31,655 bases of DNA from Chara braunii (GCA_003427395.1 BFEA01000001.1:11627241-11658895), one strand, 5' to 3'; positions 1 through 11,900 are shown, counted from the first letter of the stretch. Numbers and translations: made by a program. Notes: generated from the letters alone by a model not told the origin.

Positions 1-300
1 AAATGGAAGCAGCTTTATCTCTATTGCAGACAACGAAGCACACTGTCTCGGTGTGTCTCTGTGTGTCTCTGTGTGTCTCTGTGTGTCTCTGTGTGAGTCT
101 GTGTATCGTAAATTGTCACCACAACAGCCCCTTTTTCACCCAGATAAGTAGATCCAAAATCGAAGCAGCTTTATCTCTATTGCAGACAACGAAGCACATT
201 AAAGATGAGCAAATCCAACAACGAAACAGTTTCACCTCTATAGCAAACACCATGAAGCATACTGTAATAAATCCGCTACTTCATTGATCGCTTTCAAACA
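1..300. repeat. Minisatellite with three copies of a 37-nt block and a GTGTGTCTCT array
   Basis: A 37-nt block beginning GAAGCAGCTTTATCTC occurs identically at 6-42 and 162-198. A diverged third copy lies at about 223-262. Between the first two, 51-96 is about 4.5 copies of the 10-mer GTGTGTCTCT. Open frames through it are simple consequences of the repeat and are not genes. Confidence 0.8.
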
Positions 301-1131
301 CCCGCATATCCACATTTACCTGCTCTCTCCTCTCGTGATTCAGTCCCTTCGTATTTGTTTTCCTACTCTCTCCTCTCGTGATTCCGTCCCTTCGTCATTA
401 TCCTGCTCCTTCCTTTCCCGACAACCTGCCCCCCCCCCCCCTCTCCCTCCGCGCTGAGCCCCTCTTCCTGCCTTGCAATCTCTTCTTCGTCACCTTGTCC
501 CGATCCCAATCCACGACCTGCATTCCTTACCCTGTTGCCTTGGCCTTCTTTCTACTGCACTCTTCATCGGATCCTACATCCTCACCCCGATTGGTTGGCA
601 TGCCGACCTTCTCCTCCTCTGGATCCCACATCCTGATCAGCCCCCCCTCCCAATCTGCGCCGCCCATCCTCTTCTCTGCAAATTGTGCTCCCGACCTACA
701 AACTCCTCCCATTTACTTTAGGACCCTCCTCTCCTCGACGTCGTCCTCCTCCACAACCTCCTTAATGCCGGCAGACTTACCATGCATGCTTCACCCTATC
801 CCGATGACTCTCCGTCTGCTTCCTCTGTCGCCCCATACCCCATCCTGATTGACCAAATCCAGACCCACTCCTCCTCCCGATCCCTTCCCCCCCCCCGGCC
901 CTTGTCCTTCTCCTGCTACTCCAGCCCCTCAAAGATTTCGATAGCTGCCTTCTGCCTGGCCTGACCAGGCACTTGACCCCCACCCCCTTCGTGTTCCTTC
1001 TCCTCCTGCCTCTCCCGCATTCACGGCATTATCCCCGCTCAATCCTTTCCGATTGCGGCCGTGGACAAATCCTGTCACACTTTTTTTTTTTTTTTTGCCC
1101 AGATGGCACCCGCACAAAAACCCGGAGTTGT

Positions 1132-1132
<1 letters not shown>
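301..1132. other. Pyrimidine-rich tract, no recognisable gene
   Basis: The plus strand is strongly C/T-rich, with a C run at about 428-442 and a T16 run at 1081-1096. A 30-nt block with one mismatch is directly repeated at 323-352 and 366-395. Open frames here encode low-complexity Ser/Pro/Leu strings as expected from the base bias, and I see no conserved domain. The tract ends at a long poly(A), so an old retroposed transcript is possible, but I cannot define a 5' end or a target duplication. Confidence 0.5.

Positions 1133-1210
<78 letters not shown>
1133..1210 (+). repeat. Poly(A) tract of 78 nt
   Basis: Seventy-eight uninterrupted A residues. This could be the tail of a retroposed sequence lying to the left, or a simple homopolymer expansion; the exact length is unreliable in most assemblies. 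No flanking target-site duplication was found. Confidence 0.9.
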
Positions 1211-1213
<3 letters not shown>

Positions 1214-1236
1214 TTGCAGATCTCAACGAATGGACG

Positions 1237-1279
1237 CCAGTAGAAGAGGGCAATTCATAGATAGCATCCACAATCATTT
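1237..1279 (+). repeat. 43-bp dispersed block, inverted copy at 21844-21886
   Basis: These 43 bases are identical (43/43) to the reverse complement of 21844-21886. Similarity stops sharply on both sides. One frame through it reads SRRGQFIDSIHNH at both loci. At the other locus it lies 7 nt upstream of the ATG of an L6-like fragment. The source is unknown: a piece of a dispersed repeat, or a shared leader segment. Confidence 0.85.
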
Positions 1280-1330
1280 CAATGACTTGGCTAATGATGT
1301 ATCTTTCTTCCAAACTCAGCGCTGACCATT

Positions 1331-1900
1331 GTTGAGTGGATGGATGCTGGAGGGACAAGCAGCAGGGGGGGAGGGAGGGGGCACAGAGAGAGAGAGAGAG
1401 AGGGTGCACTTCACCACGCCGACGAACCCACCTGATTCGTTTTCGGGCCGAGTGTGAACGGAACTCCACCTCTTCACGCACAACGCCGCTGAGGCAGAGA
1501 GGGAGGGAGGGAGGGAGGGAGGGAGGGAGGGAGAGCGTACGTCGGCAACAGCCCGCGCGAACTCACCTACTTCTGTTTTGGGCCGAGTGTGAATGGAACT
1601 CTCCTCCACATCTCTGCACTTCCCCAAGCCGGTTTGCACGCAGCGCGTACGCGCAGAACGGCAAAGAGAGAACGGCAAATTCCGACGGCGCTGCTCGGAG
1701 AAAACCGATGCGTGTCTGTCTAAAGAGACGATGTGCCTCGCTCAGCTGCAAAACAATGAAATGTTGAAATAAAATACAGACCCCGCCAACGGGCCTATCT
1801 CGGTCCGCGCACCCATGAACTGTTGAAACACAGATCCAAGTTCGAATCCACATGCATTCTCATTAACAAAGTAACGTACTAATTACTATACTAATTACTA
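1331..1900. repeat. Purine arrays (GA)n and (GGGA)n, with a roughly 55-bp direct repeat
   Basis: A (GA)n run lies at 1385-1402. (GGGA)8 lies at 1501-1532 and fits the G-quadruplex pattern of four or more GGG runs with one-base loops. About 55 bp around GGGCCGAGTGTGAAYGGAAC is directly repeated at about 1421-1475 and 1556-1610, flanking the GGGA array. No gene recognised. Confidence 0.7.
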
Positions 1901-2593
1901 CCTACGGTAGGGCCGGGGCAAAGTCCCACTTACCCGTATCCTCCATTTCTGACCGTAGATTGCAGACATGGACGATCGAAAATGAAGAATTTCGCCAAGT
2001 GGGACTTGGCTCCCGGTCATTTAGATGATGGTATCTCGAGGCCGATGAATTACCTGCGACAGAGCTCAAAAAACATTCCCCTGTGGTGGCCACAGATGAC
2101 TGACCGATTTTACAGTAGAAATATATGCTTCTTCCTTTGTTTGTTGTTAGTGGTTTTTCTTGAGAAAGAAACATATGGCAGATGTGAGGGCAAACATGCC
2201 GTTACCCCTCTCCACCGACAGAGGTAACCTCCCTTCATCGAAGAGAGGTAGAAAGCTAAGCTTGCAGGGGTCCCCTGTATAGCCTTAGGAGTAGTGGTAG
2301 GTAGGTTCTGAAAAGAAAGGTATGTTCCATGGCATGGCAGAACGCCAGTTAAAAAGATTTGTGAGGTGAGAGACAAATATATGGCTGTCTCCCGTTGCCT
2401 GACAGGAAAAGAAAAAAAGTGTGGGTGCCTAGAGGGGGCTCGTAGTTTGATCCGCCTCTGTTCACATGTGCCATTACGCTGATGTCCATGACATTCGTTC
2501 CTCCCGGAGCTAGACAGTGGACAGTTGGGCCTCTCAGCGCAATGGGATGCTCTGGAAGCTCGTCTTCCAGACCATCACCGACTCGCATTAGAC
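1901..2593. other. Anonymous stretch, no gene recognised
   Basis: Mixed-composition sequence with only short frames. A 79-codon minus-strand frame at 2349-2588 has a fairly protein-like composition, but I cannot match it to a family and it runs into low-complexity sequence. Confidence 0.4.
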
Positions 2594-2670
2594 AGACCTG
2601 TGACAGAAGATGAGACTTGCATTTGACAGACCTATGACAGAAGATGAGACTTGCATTTGACAGACGTATG
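2594..2670. repeat. 34-bp tandem repeat, about 2.2 copies
   Basis: Unit AGACCTGTGACAGAAGATGA... is 34 bp, at 2594-2627 and 2628-2661 with one difference. A partial third copy starts at 2662. Confidence 0.85.
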
Positions 2671-2817
2671 GGCTCAATGACGAAAGGAAAAGCCCCCGCC
2701 CCCCGGATACAACGAATTCTCGATCAAATTTTATAGGAAATTCTGACACTTTGGTTTACCTTACCCGTAAAGTTGTTCAATATTGTGCTTTTGAGCGACA
2801 GTCTCTCCTGACATGTG

Positions 2818-3890
2818 TCACGACATAATCTCTATCATGTTTAAGAAGGGCGACAAGCCCGAAATTCAAAATTGGCACCCGGTATCAGGGTTGAACGTCT
2901 CCTAAAAATTTCAGGCTAAAGATTGCGTGATATTTCCCTTCCCTCGTCCAACCAGATCATGCCGCATTCGTGCAGGGAAGGTCCATCTTCGATACATTGC
3001 AACAGCTATCCAAACCCTCAGACTAATCAAGCAGAATGAAGCTAACTACACTTTCCTGCTAATTAATGTGGAAAAAGCCTTTGACCGAGTGAATTGGGTA
3101 TTCGTCCTAACCACTCTCAAAGTCTTAGGCTTCGGCCCTAACTTTTGCTCACATCCCAAGTTATAATCAATGGCATGTATCTTAATCGTTTTGGTTGTCC
3201 AGCTCACTTCGACAGGGTTGCCCCGTTGCTCCCAAAATGTTTGTGATACATCCATCTCGATCCACACATCCAAGACCTCTCACTCGGTCTCACGCAATGC
3301 AAAGCAAAGGCTTTTGTTGACGATCTACTAACATTTCTATAAAACTTAGTCTCCTCATTGGAAGCGTTAAATTCGATCCTTACCAACTTCTACTGCTTCT
3401 TTGAAGCAGCAGTCAACTGGCATAGGTCGGTTTATATGTTACCTCAATCTTACACCATCGCCACCGACTAGGATATGAAATGAATCTTTGAGGAATGTTC
3501 GTAAAGATTTTTGGTGATCTACCTTCAATCTTGTGCAGCAAATCAACAAGATATTTTAATTCAACGTGTAACAACCCGACTTCTATTTTTTCATGTTTGG
3601 ATATGCACTGGTTGTGAACACATTGTTCTTCTCACTCCTTTGATATGTGGTAACAGTACGTAAGCTCTCATCTCACCTTTGTGCTTTCACACACCGAACT
3701 GCAACAAAATTTATTTTGAAGTCTTATGCAATCGAAGACTAGTCATTCATCTCTAAAGTGTTATGGGATATGCTCACCTTCTCGAAGGAGGAGGGTGGGT
3801 TAGGCATCCAAGACCCCACACATCGTAATTGGGCATTTCGGACCAAGTCGATCATTAAACTTTTATCAAGTAAACATGTTATTTGGTTTT
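2818..3890 (+). pseudogene. LINE (non-LTR retrotransposon) reverse transcriptase remnant
   Basis: The pieces appear in the normal order of a LINE ORF2. An N-terminal RT segment with FKKGDKPEIQNWHPVSGLN is at about 2837-2902. A DHAAFVQGRSIFD-type segment is at about 2955-2993. RT motif A, with EKAFDRVNW and GFGPNF, is at about 3047-3150. The catalytic motif FVDD is at about 3313-3324, followed by sequence like the segment after it in plant LINEs. The C-terminal signature KEEGGLGIQD is at about 3785-3815. These lie in frames 2, 0, 2, 1 and 2 with in-frame stops (for example TAA at 2903-2905), so the copy is dead. The endonuclease domain and ORF1 are not visible. Members of this family copy their own mRNA at nicked chromosomal target sites. 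The ends of the element, a poly(A) tail and a target duplication could not be located. Confidence 0.85.
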
Positions 3891-4442
3891 GGATGTTTCT
3901 TTTTCTTTCAATTTTTCTTTTTCGGGGTTTTCCTTTTATTGGCATCAGGCATAAGTAAAATTGGGTAATGGTCTCATTGCTATCATGATTGCTTCTCATA
4001 GGGATTTTTGCCCTCCTTATACATTTCGGTGATGGAATTTCTTAAAAATAAAAAGAAGGGGGATCGTAGATTCTAAACCACAAAAATAGTTGGTAGATTT
4101 AGTCGTTAACTTTTTTTTTTCTACTTTTTTTCCAATTAAAAAAAAATGCATCATTCTGACACTTGGGATGAACGAGAAGTCGGAATGAGTTGCATGCAAC
4201 TTATTGAGACACCGTTTCGATAGTGGTTGTGGGTGGATCTGACCAAAATTACGTCAAGGGCTTCAAGTTCATATACGAAGTCCCAGTGTGTTTTCCCTTA
4301 CTGATCACACTCAGAGCAACGTTTGTGGGATGGGGTCTCTCTTAATGTATCTGACAACGGCAACAGAAAGATAAATATGATGTTTCGACAATAGTGATTT
4401 TTTTTAATTTTTTTTTTTTCTTCTCTGTCACACGTCTAAAAT
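3891..4442. other. AT-rich stretch, no gene recognised
   Basis: AT-rich DNA with T and A runs (about 4111-4146 and 4398-4430). It follows the LINE remnant and may contain its degraded 3' untranslated region, but nothing diagnostic is visible. Confidence 0.4.
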
Positions 4443-4451
4443 ATTGTCCCA

Positions 4452-4980
4452 TCCAACAGAAAAATTTCCCATAATTAAATATTCATTCTATAGTAAAACT
4501 ATATTCTAAATTTTAAATTTTCATTCCATCTTAAAAAATATCATTCCTATTTTAAAATTTTCTGTCTTACTTGGTAACTTTCCTTCCAATAATGAGGTAT
4601 CCCTTCTTATTTGAACTACATGCTAGAGATGAAATGAAAGTCTGGATGAGTTCATGAAATATTTTAATTGGACTGTCATTCTAAGTAAGGATTTTCAGTC
4701 ATAAATAGGTTAATCCAATTTAAATTAGAAGATATTTATTGTAATGGAATGAAAGTTTAATTAAAACATTTCATAAACTCGTCCAGACTTCCATTCCATC
4801 TTGAACAAATAGATGTAGTTGGAAGGGAAAGCTCATATTTAGACGGGAACTTTTCAAATAAAACTGAAAATTTTAGAATTGGACAAACATTGGAATGATA
4901 ATTTATAAATATGAAGGATTTTTTTTTTATGGAATGTTTTTTCAACTTTAATTTATCGTGGGAATTTTTCTATTGGAACC
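4452..4980. mobile_element. Fold-back (long inverted repeat) element, possibly Mutator-like
   Basis: The two halves are imperfect inverted repeats over nearly the full 529 bp. The outer arms share AGAAAAATTTCCCA-type sequence near 4456 with its complement near 4973. The inner arms pair around AAGTCTGGATGAGTTCATGA (about 4638) with the complement near 4780. Flanks carry a 9-bp direct repeat, ATTGTCCCA at 4443-4451 and ATTGTCTCA at 4981-4989 (8/9 match). A 9-bp target duplication with long terminal inverted repeats is typical of Mutator-like fold-back elements, but no transposase is present and the superfamily is inferred only from these features. Confidence 0.65.
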
Positions 4981-4989
4981 ATTGTCTCA

Positions 4990-7474
4990 AGAGTTTAGTT
5001 GCACAAAGTTCATTCCGATCAGTGTGACACTCAGTGACCGCAAGTGGTTACACAATTGGGAGGTGTATTTTATTTTTATTTTCTTTCGTTCGTTGTGAAA
5101 CTTTGTTTTTTAAAATAAAAAATATGACATTGATTATAAGCAACAAGTGTCCACTGCTGATGTATTAAAAAAAAAGTGAGGGATATGGTGTTGGGGTGTG
5201 GATTCTAAACTATGAGGGAGGTCGTTATAATCTCGTCATTCAATTTTTATTTTTATATTTTTAGTTTGTACGACAATTTTTTTATGACTCTTAGTAGAGT
5301 CGATAAGTCAGAGGTTGTTCTTTTGTATTCCACTCGCGACTTCTTCAAAAAATATTAGGACGGTGGTAGTAAGTGGGAACACAAGCGGGTACAAATGACA
5401 CTTGGGACATCTTTAAGGAACGTTGAAACAGTGGCGGTAGGTGGAAACACATTCCGGTGAAGTTGACAACGAGCAACAAGGCGGGACCACACGTGTGCGT
5501 GGAGGAAAAAAATGGCATCCCATTTCATAAGGCCTCGCTCTATTACTCCCCAAATGTACAAAATTATATTGAATCCTCCGCTATAATGTGATAAGATAGT
5601 AGGGTGTATTTTTTTTTTCTTCTACAATTTCCCACGATTGCACGTCTTAAACCTTGTCCTACCCCTTGGCTAGTGTGACTGTATACCAAGCCCCCTTAGT
5701 TCGATGTTGAAAAAAAAAAATAAAAAAATATACGGGCTTTGATTCACCACTTATTAAACGTTACCACTTTGAATGTATATGAACTGGAAATTATTCAGAT
5801 ATGTCTAAAATGTTGGCATTTGGTAATTGGTGTATTGAGGCGGTATACCTACGACCTCACATACTCACCAAAGGAGGTTTTTTTGTAGTAGCTCACTAAC
5901 TGCACAAAAGACAAATATTACAGTAGTACATTTTTTCATGTTTTAACCAAATATCCAATTTTATTTTGCACATTTGGTTAGTGGTGTGGTGAGCATATAG
6001 ATAAACCATTTTTTTTCCAAACATTTTATGAATATCATTGAGAATATCAAACAGGCAGAATCTGGTGGAGATGTAACACTTTATCCGACCGAAATAACTT
6101 CAACAGATTGAGTAATAATAATAGTATTATTATTATTATCTGACCGAAATCACTTTAATAGGTGTACTGATATTATTATTGTTGATATAAAATGTGGGAG
6201 AAGATATATCGTAAACAATAAATATTTCCTTTTCTTTGTACAACCTCTGTATGTTGTGAAATTTCATCATATTTTATACCCTGATTAGTAGACACAAATG
6301 TGCAACAAACTAATTGATCTTAGTTTCTTTTACATGTCAATTGTCAACACAACTCATTTTTCACAAAAATAGTAAATCCATAATTGAAACAAATGGTTTA
6401 ACCTTTAAATTTTATACAATAAATAAACGAAGTACAAAACAATTATGATATTGTTTTCTCGTCATGCGACGTTGTCTTTGATGTTCAATTGTATGACGTT
6501 GTCTTTGATGTTCAATTGTATTTTACTTATATTTATGCAACGTTTTCTTCAATGTCATTGTTTCATTTTAGATATCTACTTTTTGCTTGTTTTTCCTTGT
6601 GCCTCTTATATACAAGGTTGATCTTGTTGATTGTAGTTAAGCATATGTGTATGTGTGCATGCGTGTATTTGCGAGGGTTCTTCCGTAAGTTCATAATATA
6701 CGAATGAAGAAGGTCAATTTAGTGTGAAACTTGAAGATGAGAGAGGAGTACAAAGATGCATAATGTTCATTTGACATTAGTTATACACTCACTATATTCT
6801 TTATGTATGGTTTGTGACCCTCATACGACAAATTTACATCCTTAAGTACACCTTGATTATACTATATTGTTTTCCTACTGACTTTATAATGTGACAGTAG
6901 TCAAATAAATTAATGTATGACCCAAAATGCAGTCAATTACATCCAAATCCGACTTCAATTAAAGTCAGTTACGTCTGGGGAAGTTATAGAGTAAGTATCC
7001 TCTCCACGAGAGACGTCAAACAATAAAGAAATTTTACATGTCTGTAAATTTTATCCATTTTTATAATGGGATAAATATTACATTTTTATAACGACAAAAA
7101 CAAACATGTAATTTTCAGGCAAGGCTGCACGAGAAAAAACTATAGGGTCTACTACATTCGGTCATGTATAGCAAGTGCAATACATTATATTGAACGTGGA
7201 AAAATAAATGATCACAACTATATAAAAAAAAATGATATATTTTTTTTAATAATAAAAAAATAGAAAATTATATACATATGATTCAAAAATACATAAAACA
7301 AAAAACACAAAATATTGTGATGTTGTCCAGCCTGCACACCTTGTTATCGAATCATAAATCATTCAATTGAAGGTGCTTCAATCTGTGTGTCTATTTGATT
7401 AATTATGTTACATAATCATCATCATCTTCATTTTTTATTTTTTATTTTTGTAATAAAAATTTACCATGTAAAAC
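4990..7474. other. AT-rich intergenic DNA with short duplications
   Basis: No gene recognised. Local duplications are present: a diverged unit of about 68 bp at about 5360-5470, a diverged 24-bp block at 6083-6106 and 6138-6161 flanking an (ATT)n palindrome, and a 27-bp perfect tandem duplication at 6468-6521. Open frames are short and AT-driven. Confidence 0.5.
6468..6521. repeat. 27-bp tandem duplication
   Basis: Unit GACGTTGTCTTTGATGTTCA... (27 bp) is repeated exactly twice, at 6468-6494 and 6495-6521. Confidence 0.9.
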
Positions 7475-7482
7475 ATCAAAAC

Positions 7483-8044
7483 CTAGGCTACCAGAGTGGT
7501 CCGGGGGCACTTGCCCGACCGCGCCAAAAAAATTAAAAATATATATTTTTTTATTTTTATTTTTTTCCTAGGCTACCAGTCGGGCCGCCTGGGTCGCGGG
7601 TGGCCAGCCCGTGCAAGGACCAGGGAGGGTCCCAGGAAAAAAAAAACAAATCAAAAAAATCCGAAAACAAACTATATTATGCAGAAAAATAAACTGAATA
7701 ACTTTTGTCTTAGGGTCACATCGAAATTCTTCACCAAATGTAGAATAAAAAATAAAAAATAAAATAATATATATATATCGTCAAATAGAACTGCCCGGTA
7801 AATATATATATATATTTTTTTGCCCGGCCGGGCAAGTGACCCCGTGCCACTCTAGTAGCCTAGTTTTATTCTAAATTTGGTCAAGAATTTCGATGTAACC
7901 CTGAAGCAAACGTTGTGTAGTTTATTTTTCTGCATTACATAGTTTGTTTTCAGATTTTATTTTATTTTTATTTTTTGGGGGACCTTCCTTGGTCCTTGCA
8001 CGGGCTGGTCACCCGGGACCCGGGCAGCCCGACTGGTAGCCTAG
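7483..8044 (-). mobile_element. MITE copy A (outer, inverted), interrupted by copy B
   Basis: The ends read CTAGGCTACCAG at 7483 and CTGGTAGCCTAG ending at 8044, a perfect 12-bp terminal inverted repeat. The flanks are a perfect 8-bp direct repeat, ATCAAAAC at 7475-7482 and 8045-8052. The segments 7483-7567 and 7872-8044 together correspond to one element in reverse orientation relative to the copy at 14244-14518. The terminal 40-70 bp are very GC-rich (for example GCCCGGC motifs) and the centre is AT-rich. There is no coding capacity, so it must be moved in trans. The 8-bp target duplication suggests hAT-like transposition; P and Merlin superfamilies are alternatives. Confidence 0.85.
7568..7863 (+). 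mobile_element. MITE copy B (296 bp), inserted inside copy A
   Basis: It starts CTAGGCTACCAG at 7568 and ends CTAGTAGCCTAG at 7863. It is full-length and collinear with the copy at 14244-14518, including the internal block GCAGAAAAATAAACTGAATA at about 7681. It sits in the AT-rich core of the inverted copy A. Flanks TTTTTTTC (7560-7567) and TTTTATTC (7864-7871) match 7/8, consistent with an 8-bp target duplication. The arrangement places long complementary arms (about 7568-7740 and 7872-8044) in inverted orientation. Confidence 0.85.
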
Positions 8045-8052
8045 ATCAAAAC

Positions 8053-8392
8053 ATTAAAAAATGGTAAAATGTTCATTGATACACACTCAATAACTGTAAA
8101 ACAAACTCAACCTCCGACACTCTAATCAACCTATCGAGAAGAGGAGGGGGGGAAGATCGATAACAAAAATTTTACCGAAAATCAATTGATTCACCGCCAT
8201 CATCGATCTTCTGATTTCTGCTTCAGTGGTTAACTTACCGAAAGAAAAATTTATCACCATTAGAGATCGGCTATGATAGAACAATTTTGTCAATCTTATA
8301 ACTATTTATCTTGTTAGGGATTTGAACCGACAACCAACTATGATTCCAGGGTTCGTGTTAATAGACTCTTTATCTCTATCTACTTTTTCTCT

Positions 8393-8436
<44 letters not shown>

Positions 8437-8900
8437 ACACACACACACACAAAACTAAGTATCGACGTGGTGAATTCTTATAAAATACATATGGGTAAAC
8501 TGTATGTCTCTCTGGAGGATGACGATGAAAGTCTGACGAAACAATTTGACACAATCAACCTTTAATGTTAAATTTTATGTACTAAGCATGATAACGTACA
8601 CGCACACACACTTATACATCCACGTGTGCACACAGAGTCAACGTTTTTTTTAGTTTGTATACCGAACAGGACAACATACAGATACACACGTACGACAAGG
8701 TCAAAGTGTATTGTTATGCCGTTGTCGCACTTTTTCTAGTCGAACCTCTTCGGGTGACCAGAAAACCAACAAGTTGTTACGCAAATTTTTTTGATGAAGC
8801 ATGCAATAAATAAAATAAATTAATTAAAGCAAATCCCTTCATGTTGTGTGTATCCGGCTTCGAGCGAGACGCTTCAATTGCGGTCTTCACCGGTCCCCGG
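8053..8900. repeat. AT-rich sequence with (CT)n/(AC)n microsatellite
   Basis: (CT)n spans about 8396-8432 and runs directly into (AC)n at 8433-8451. Further CA-rich stretches lie at about 8596-8690. No gene is recognised. Confidence 0.7.
8396..8451. repeat. (CT)n-(AC)n compound microsatellite
   Basis: About 18 CT units run directly into about 9 AC units. Confidence 0.95.
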
Positions 8901-11900
8901 TCTTAGGAATATTTTATTTTGATTTGGAACAACAAAGATTGTGCAAGTAATAATCATGAAATTTTGTTGTGCCATGCATGTATCAATTCTGCCAATTTTA
9001 CTAATTTCGAGAACTGTGACAGAATCGTCGGAGAGCACAATCATCAAGCAGAGTCAATGCAAATGAAGCAAAATCAACTGACTCAAGCAATGACAAGGAT
9101 AAATGAGGGAAAAGTGAGAACTCATAATAATCTTAAGAAAGTACAGATGAATAGACACGACTAACGCTAGTCAAGAGTCCTCACTCATCCCCCTAAAGTC
9201 TCAACATTGGTCTCTCGTTTTGACTGTGCATCTCTTGTGCTTTGAGCCATGCGTATGTACTCCCCGAGATTGAGGTTTCTAAATGTAAAGTCACGTGAAG
9301 CCTGCAAGCTCCGAACACTTTCATCCAAGTCCCATGATACGAAAATCAACCATAACACAAAATTCCTCTCATAGAGCAGGAATATATGGTTGAGATAAAA
9401 TCCTTCGTCTGAGATGTCGGAACTCGGATGGTTCGGTCACTGCCTTATAGCTAATCTCTGCCGGAAAAATGTATTTTTTGGTCAGGTCTACCAAGTCACC
9501 CCAGCAAGAGTCGTCCGTGAGAAAGAACGACACCGGAGGCTTGGGTTAAACGGTGTAAAGCTTGGGTCAAAAGTTGCGTATCAACTTTGTAACACTCTCA
9601 TCAAACTTTTTTTCTCTCTCCTCGAGGTACTTGGTGGCTGAGATCCAAACTTAGTCAAAGAACTCATGAGTCTCTTTGCCTTTCTTTACGTAGGGTCTCA
9701 GGTCATGGATGGTACCGCCTGCAAAAATGGTGAGAATGATAAAGACTAACATATTTTATTGTCTGCAGCCCTCTACACTGACATATATGTATTAGAAAAC
9801 ATTTTTGAGAGCTATCTAATTGAGACCGGTCAGTACTGACTCTTTGACAGAGAATGATTAAACTGTACTCATGTGAGTGGCAACGTTACTTGCTGGTTTT
9901 CTGATGATTTACGTAGTTAGCCTAACTGTCCGAATGATGTGTCTGAGTTGTCTACTTCGTTGGTGAAATTCTGATGACGCACGGTGCTTCTGACTGTTGC
10001 CTGTCTTTTTGTTAATGTAGTGTGTTTCCCTTTTGCGTCTGACTCTTGGATGATATCTTGCAGTGACACCTCGCATGTTACCCATATTACCAATTGTTGC
10101 TTGACCTTTCCCTAATTACCTGTTTTTCTTGATATGGGATGATTGAGAAGGAGAAATTCACTACTGGTCAATGACAACCTCTCTTGCTCGTTCAACTGCC
10201 TCTACTGATGAAAGCGAGCCGTATAACTCCCCGCCTGAACCGTGGTGATAGATGACATATTCAATAAAATTTTATATTTTCACAGATTTCAATGCTTGCG
10301 TTCCCATAAATTTTATGCATCGCTGAAGGTCCTCAACAATTCTCTCCTCCCAGCCTTCCGCTTTGTCCTGATAGAGCGAGCAGGGCATTATCAAGATGCT
10401 GGTGCTATTCATGTTTTCCTTTCTTGTGCTAGGCCAACAGATAACTTCTGACTCTATCGGATGGGGTGTCAGGGTTAAGACTAAAATGTTGTAGAGTTAG
10501 ACTATTACTAGAATCCCTCAGCTAGCAGTTATTCATCGATGCTCTCCAGCGAGTACGTGCCTTGGACCAGCCGAAGTTGAAGGTACATACACAATTTCAC
10601 CCTCAACACCTTGTGTTGATAGGTCTCCTAGATACTTGCTCACAAAGCACAACAACCCATTCAATTAGTGCGCTATAAATTTATGAGGATGTCCCTACTC
10701 ATCCAGCACAATGGACTTGGCAGTTCCCTCTGCTAAAGCACTGGGTGGTGGCACAGTAGTTTCGGTCCTAATAATTCACGGGTTATCGCCAGGTCACAGC
10801 GTACCTCAGAAAGTGTGTCTCGTTTTAATTATGCTTAACCTCCCTGTCGATAATGAAACCTGCCTAACTAATACGCACAAATTTTCTCAGTAGCAGTCCA
10901 TATCTAGCTGGAGTTTAGGACTCGAGCAGCCACGTTGATCTGTGTAGATAATGCCGAGTAACTCACGACCATCAGACAAACTCGATACAAGTATCACACA
11001 AGACGCCGCCCATCGAACTCTCAGCTCGAAACTGTACTAGTCACACCTCATCGCTCAGAAGCTCTTGATCAGATAGAGGACGCAGGTATTGGGGCCGAGT
11101 TTTGAATAACGTAAAACAAAATATTGAGTACAAGGTTGACTGAGTAGCATGCGATACGCCATTCTTTGTCAGTCCTAGCATGGTGGCAATCTAGGGTTTG
11201 GGTGATCAGGCGATATCCCAATCAAGGGACTGGTTGCCCCACGGTTGGATAACCAGACGCGATCTCAATCATGGAGCTCTACTAGTTTGGAGACGTGGTC
11301 TTAACTTGTGTGTTTGGCCACATTCTTATTTTGAGGGTAAGGCAGGTGGTAGCAATCTACCGTTGCAAGCTCAACAGATTACAAGGGGATGCGACCAGAT
11401 GTGCCATTGGCACTACTTCGTTCAGTCGCATAACGTGAAGTCTGACTCGTTGCAAGGTTATCGTAACGTAATTCACTTAAAGGTCACCCAGAGACATCAC
11501 ACATTATGAATATCACTCACGCACTCACCCTTTAGATCTGTAGGAAAATATATTCTTCAATCGCTTATCCGTTGTCCTTTACCCATATAAATTAATCAGG
11601 GGCACGCCCTGATCAACAACTGACCCCGATGAAAAAATGGTTAGTCCTTGTCAAGCAAGTACTTGGCCAACTTTGGTAAGCAATTTTCCTTAGAGCCACT
11701 CTCCGCTTGTTCATCGAACAAAGGCATAAAAAGGTAAACCTCCGAGATGAGAGATTGCCCCAAAACACACCCAACTCGATTCAACAATCAGAAGGAGATT
11801 ACATTGAGACTTTTATGATTAGAAAACCATACGACAAATTATCAGTCGGGACCGTTGAATCTCCCTAATATAGCTGGAAGGGGAGAACACTTGACGGAGT

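Noticed and set aside
378-848. 156-codon open frame
   Set aside because: Ser/Pro/Leu low complexity from C/T-rich DNA; no domain.
1840-1856. GTTCGAATCC, resembling a tRNA T-loop / B-box
   Set aside because: The flanking bases do not pair to form a T-stem and no cloverleaf or A-box lies at the right distance upstream.
2349-2588. 79-codon minus-strand frame with protein-like composition
   Set aside because: No family match, and it ends in low-complexity sequence; not enough support for a gene.
8601-8690. CA-rich spaced motifs resembling an array
   Set aside because: No constant repeat with unique spacers; it is dispersed microsatellite-like sequence, not a CRISPR array.
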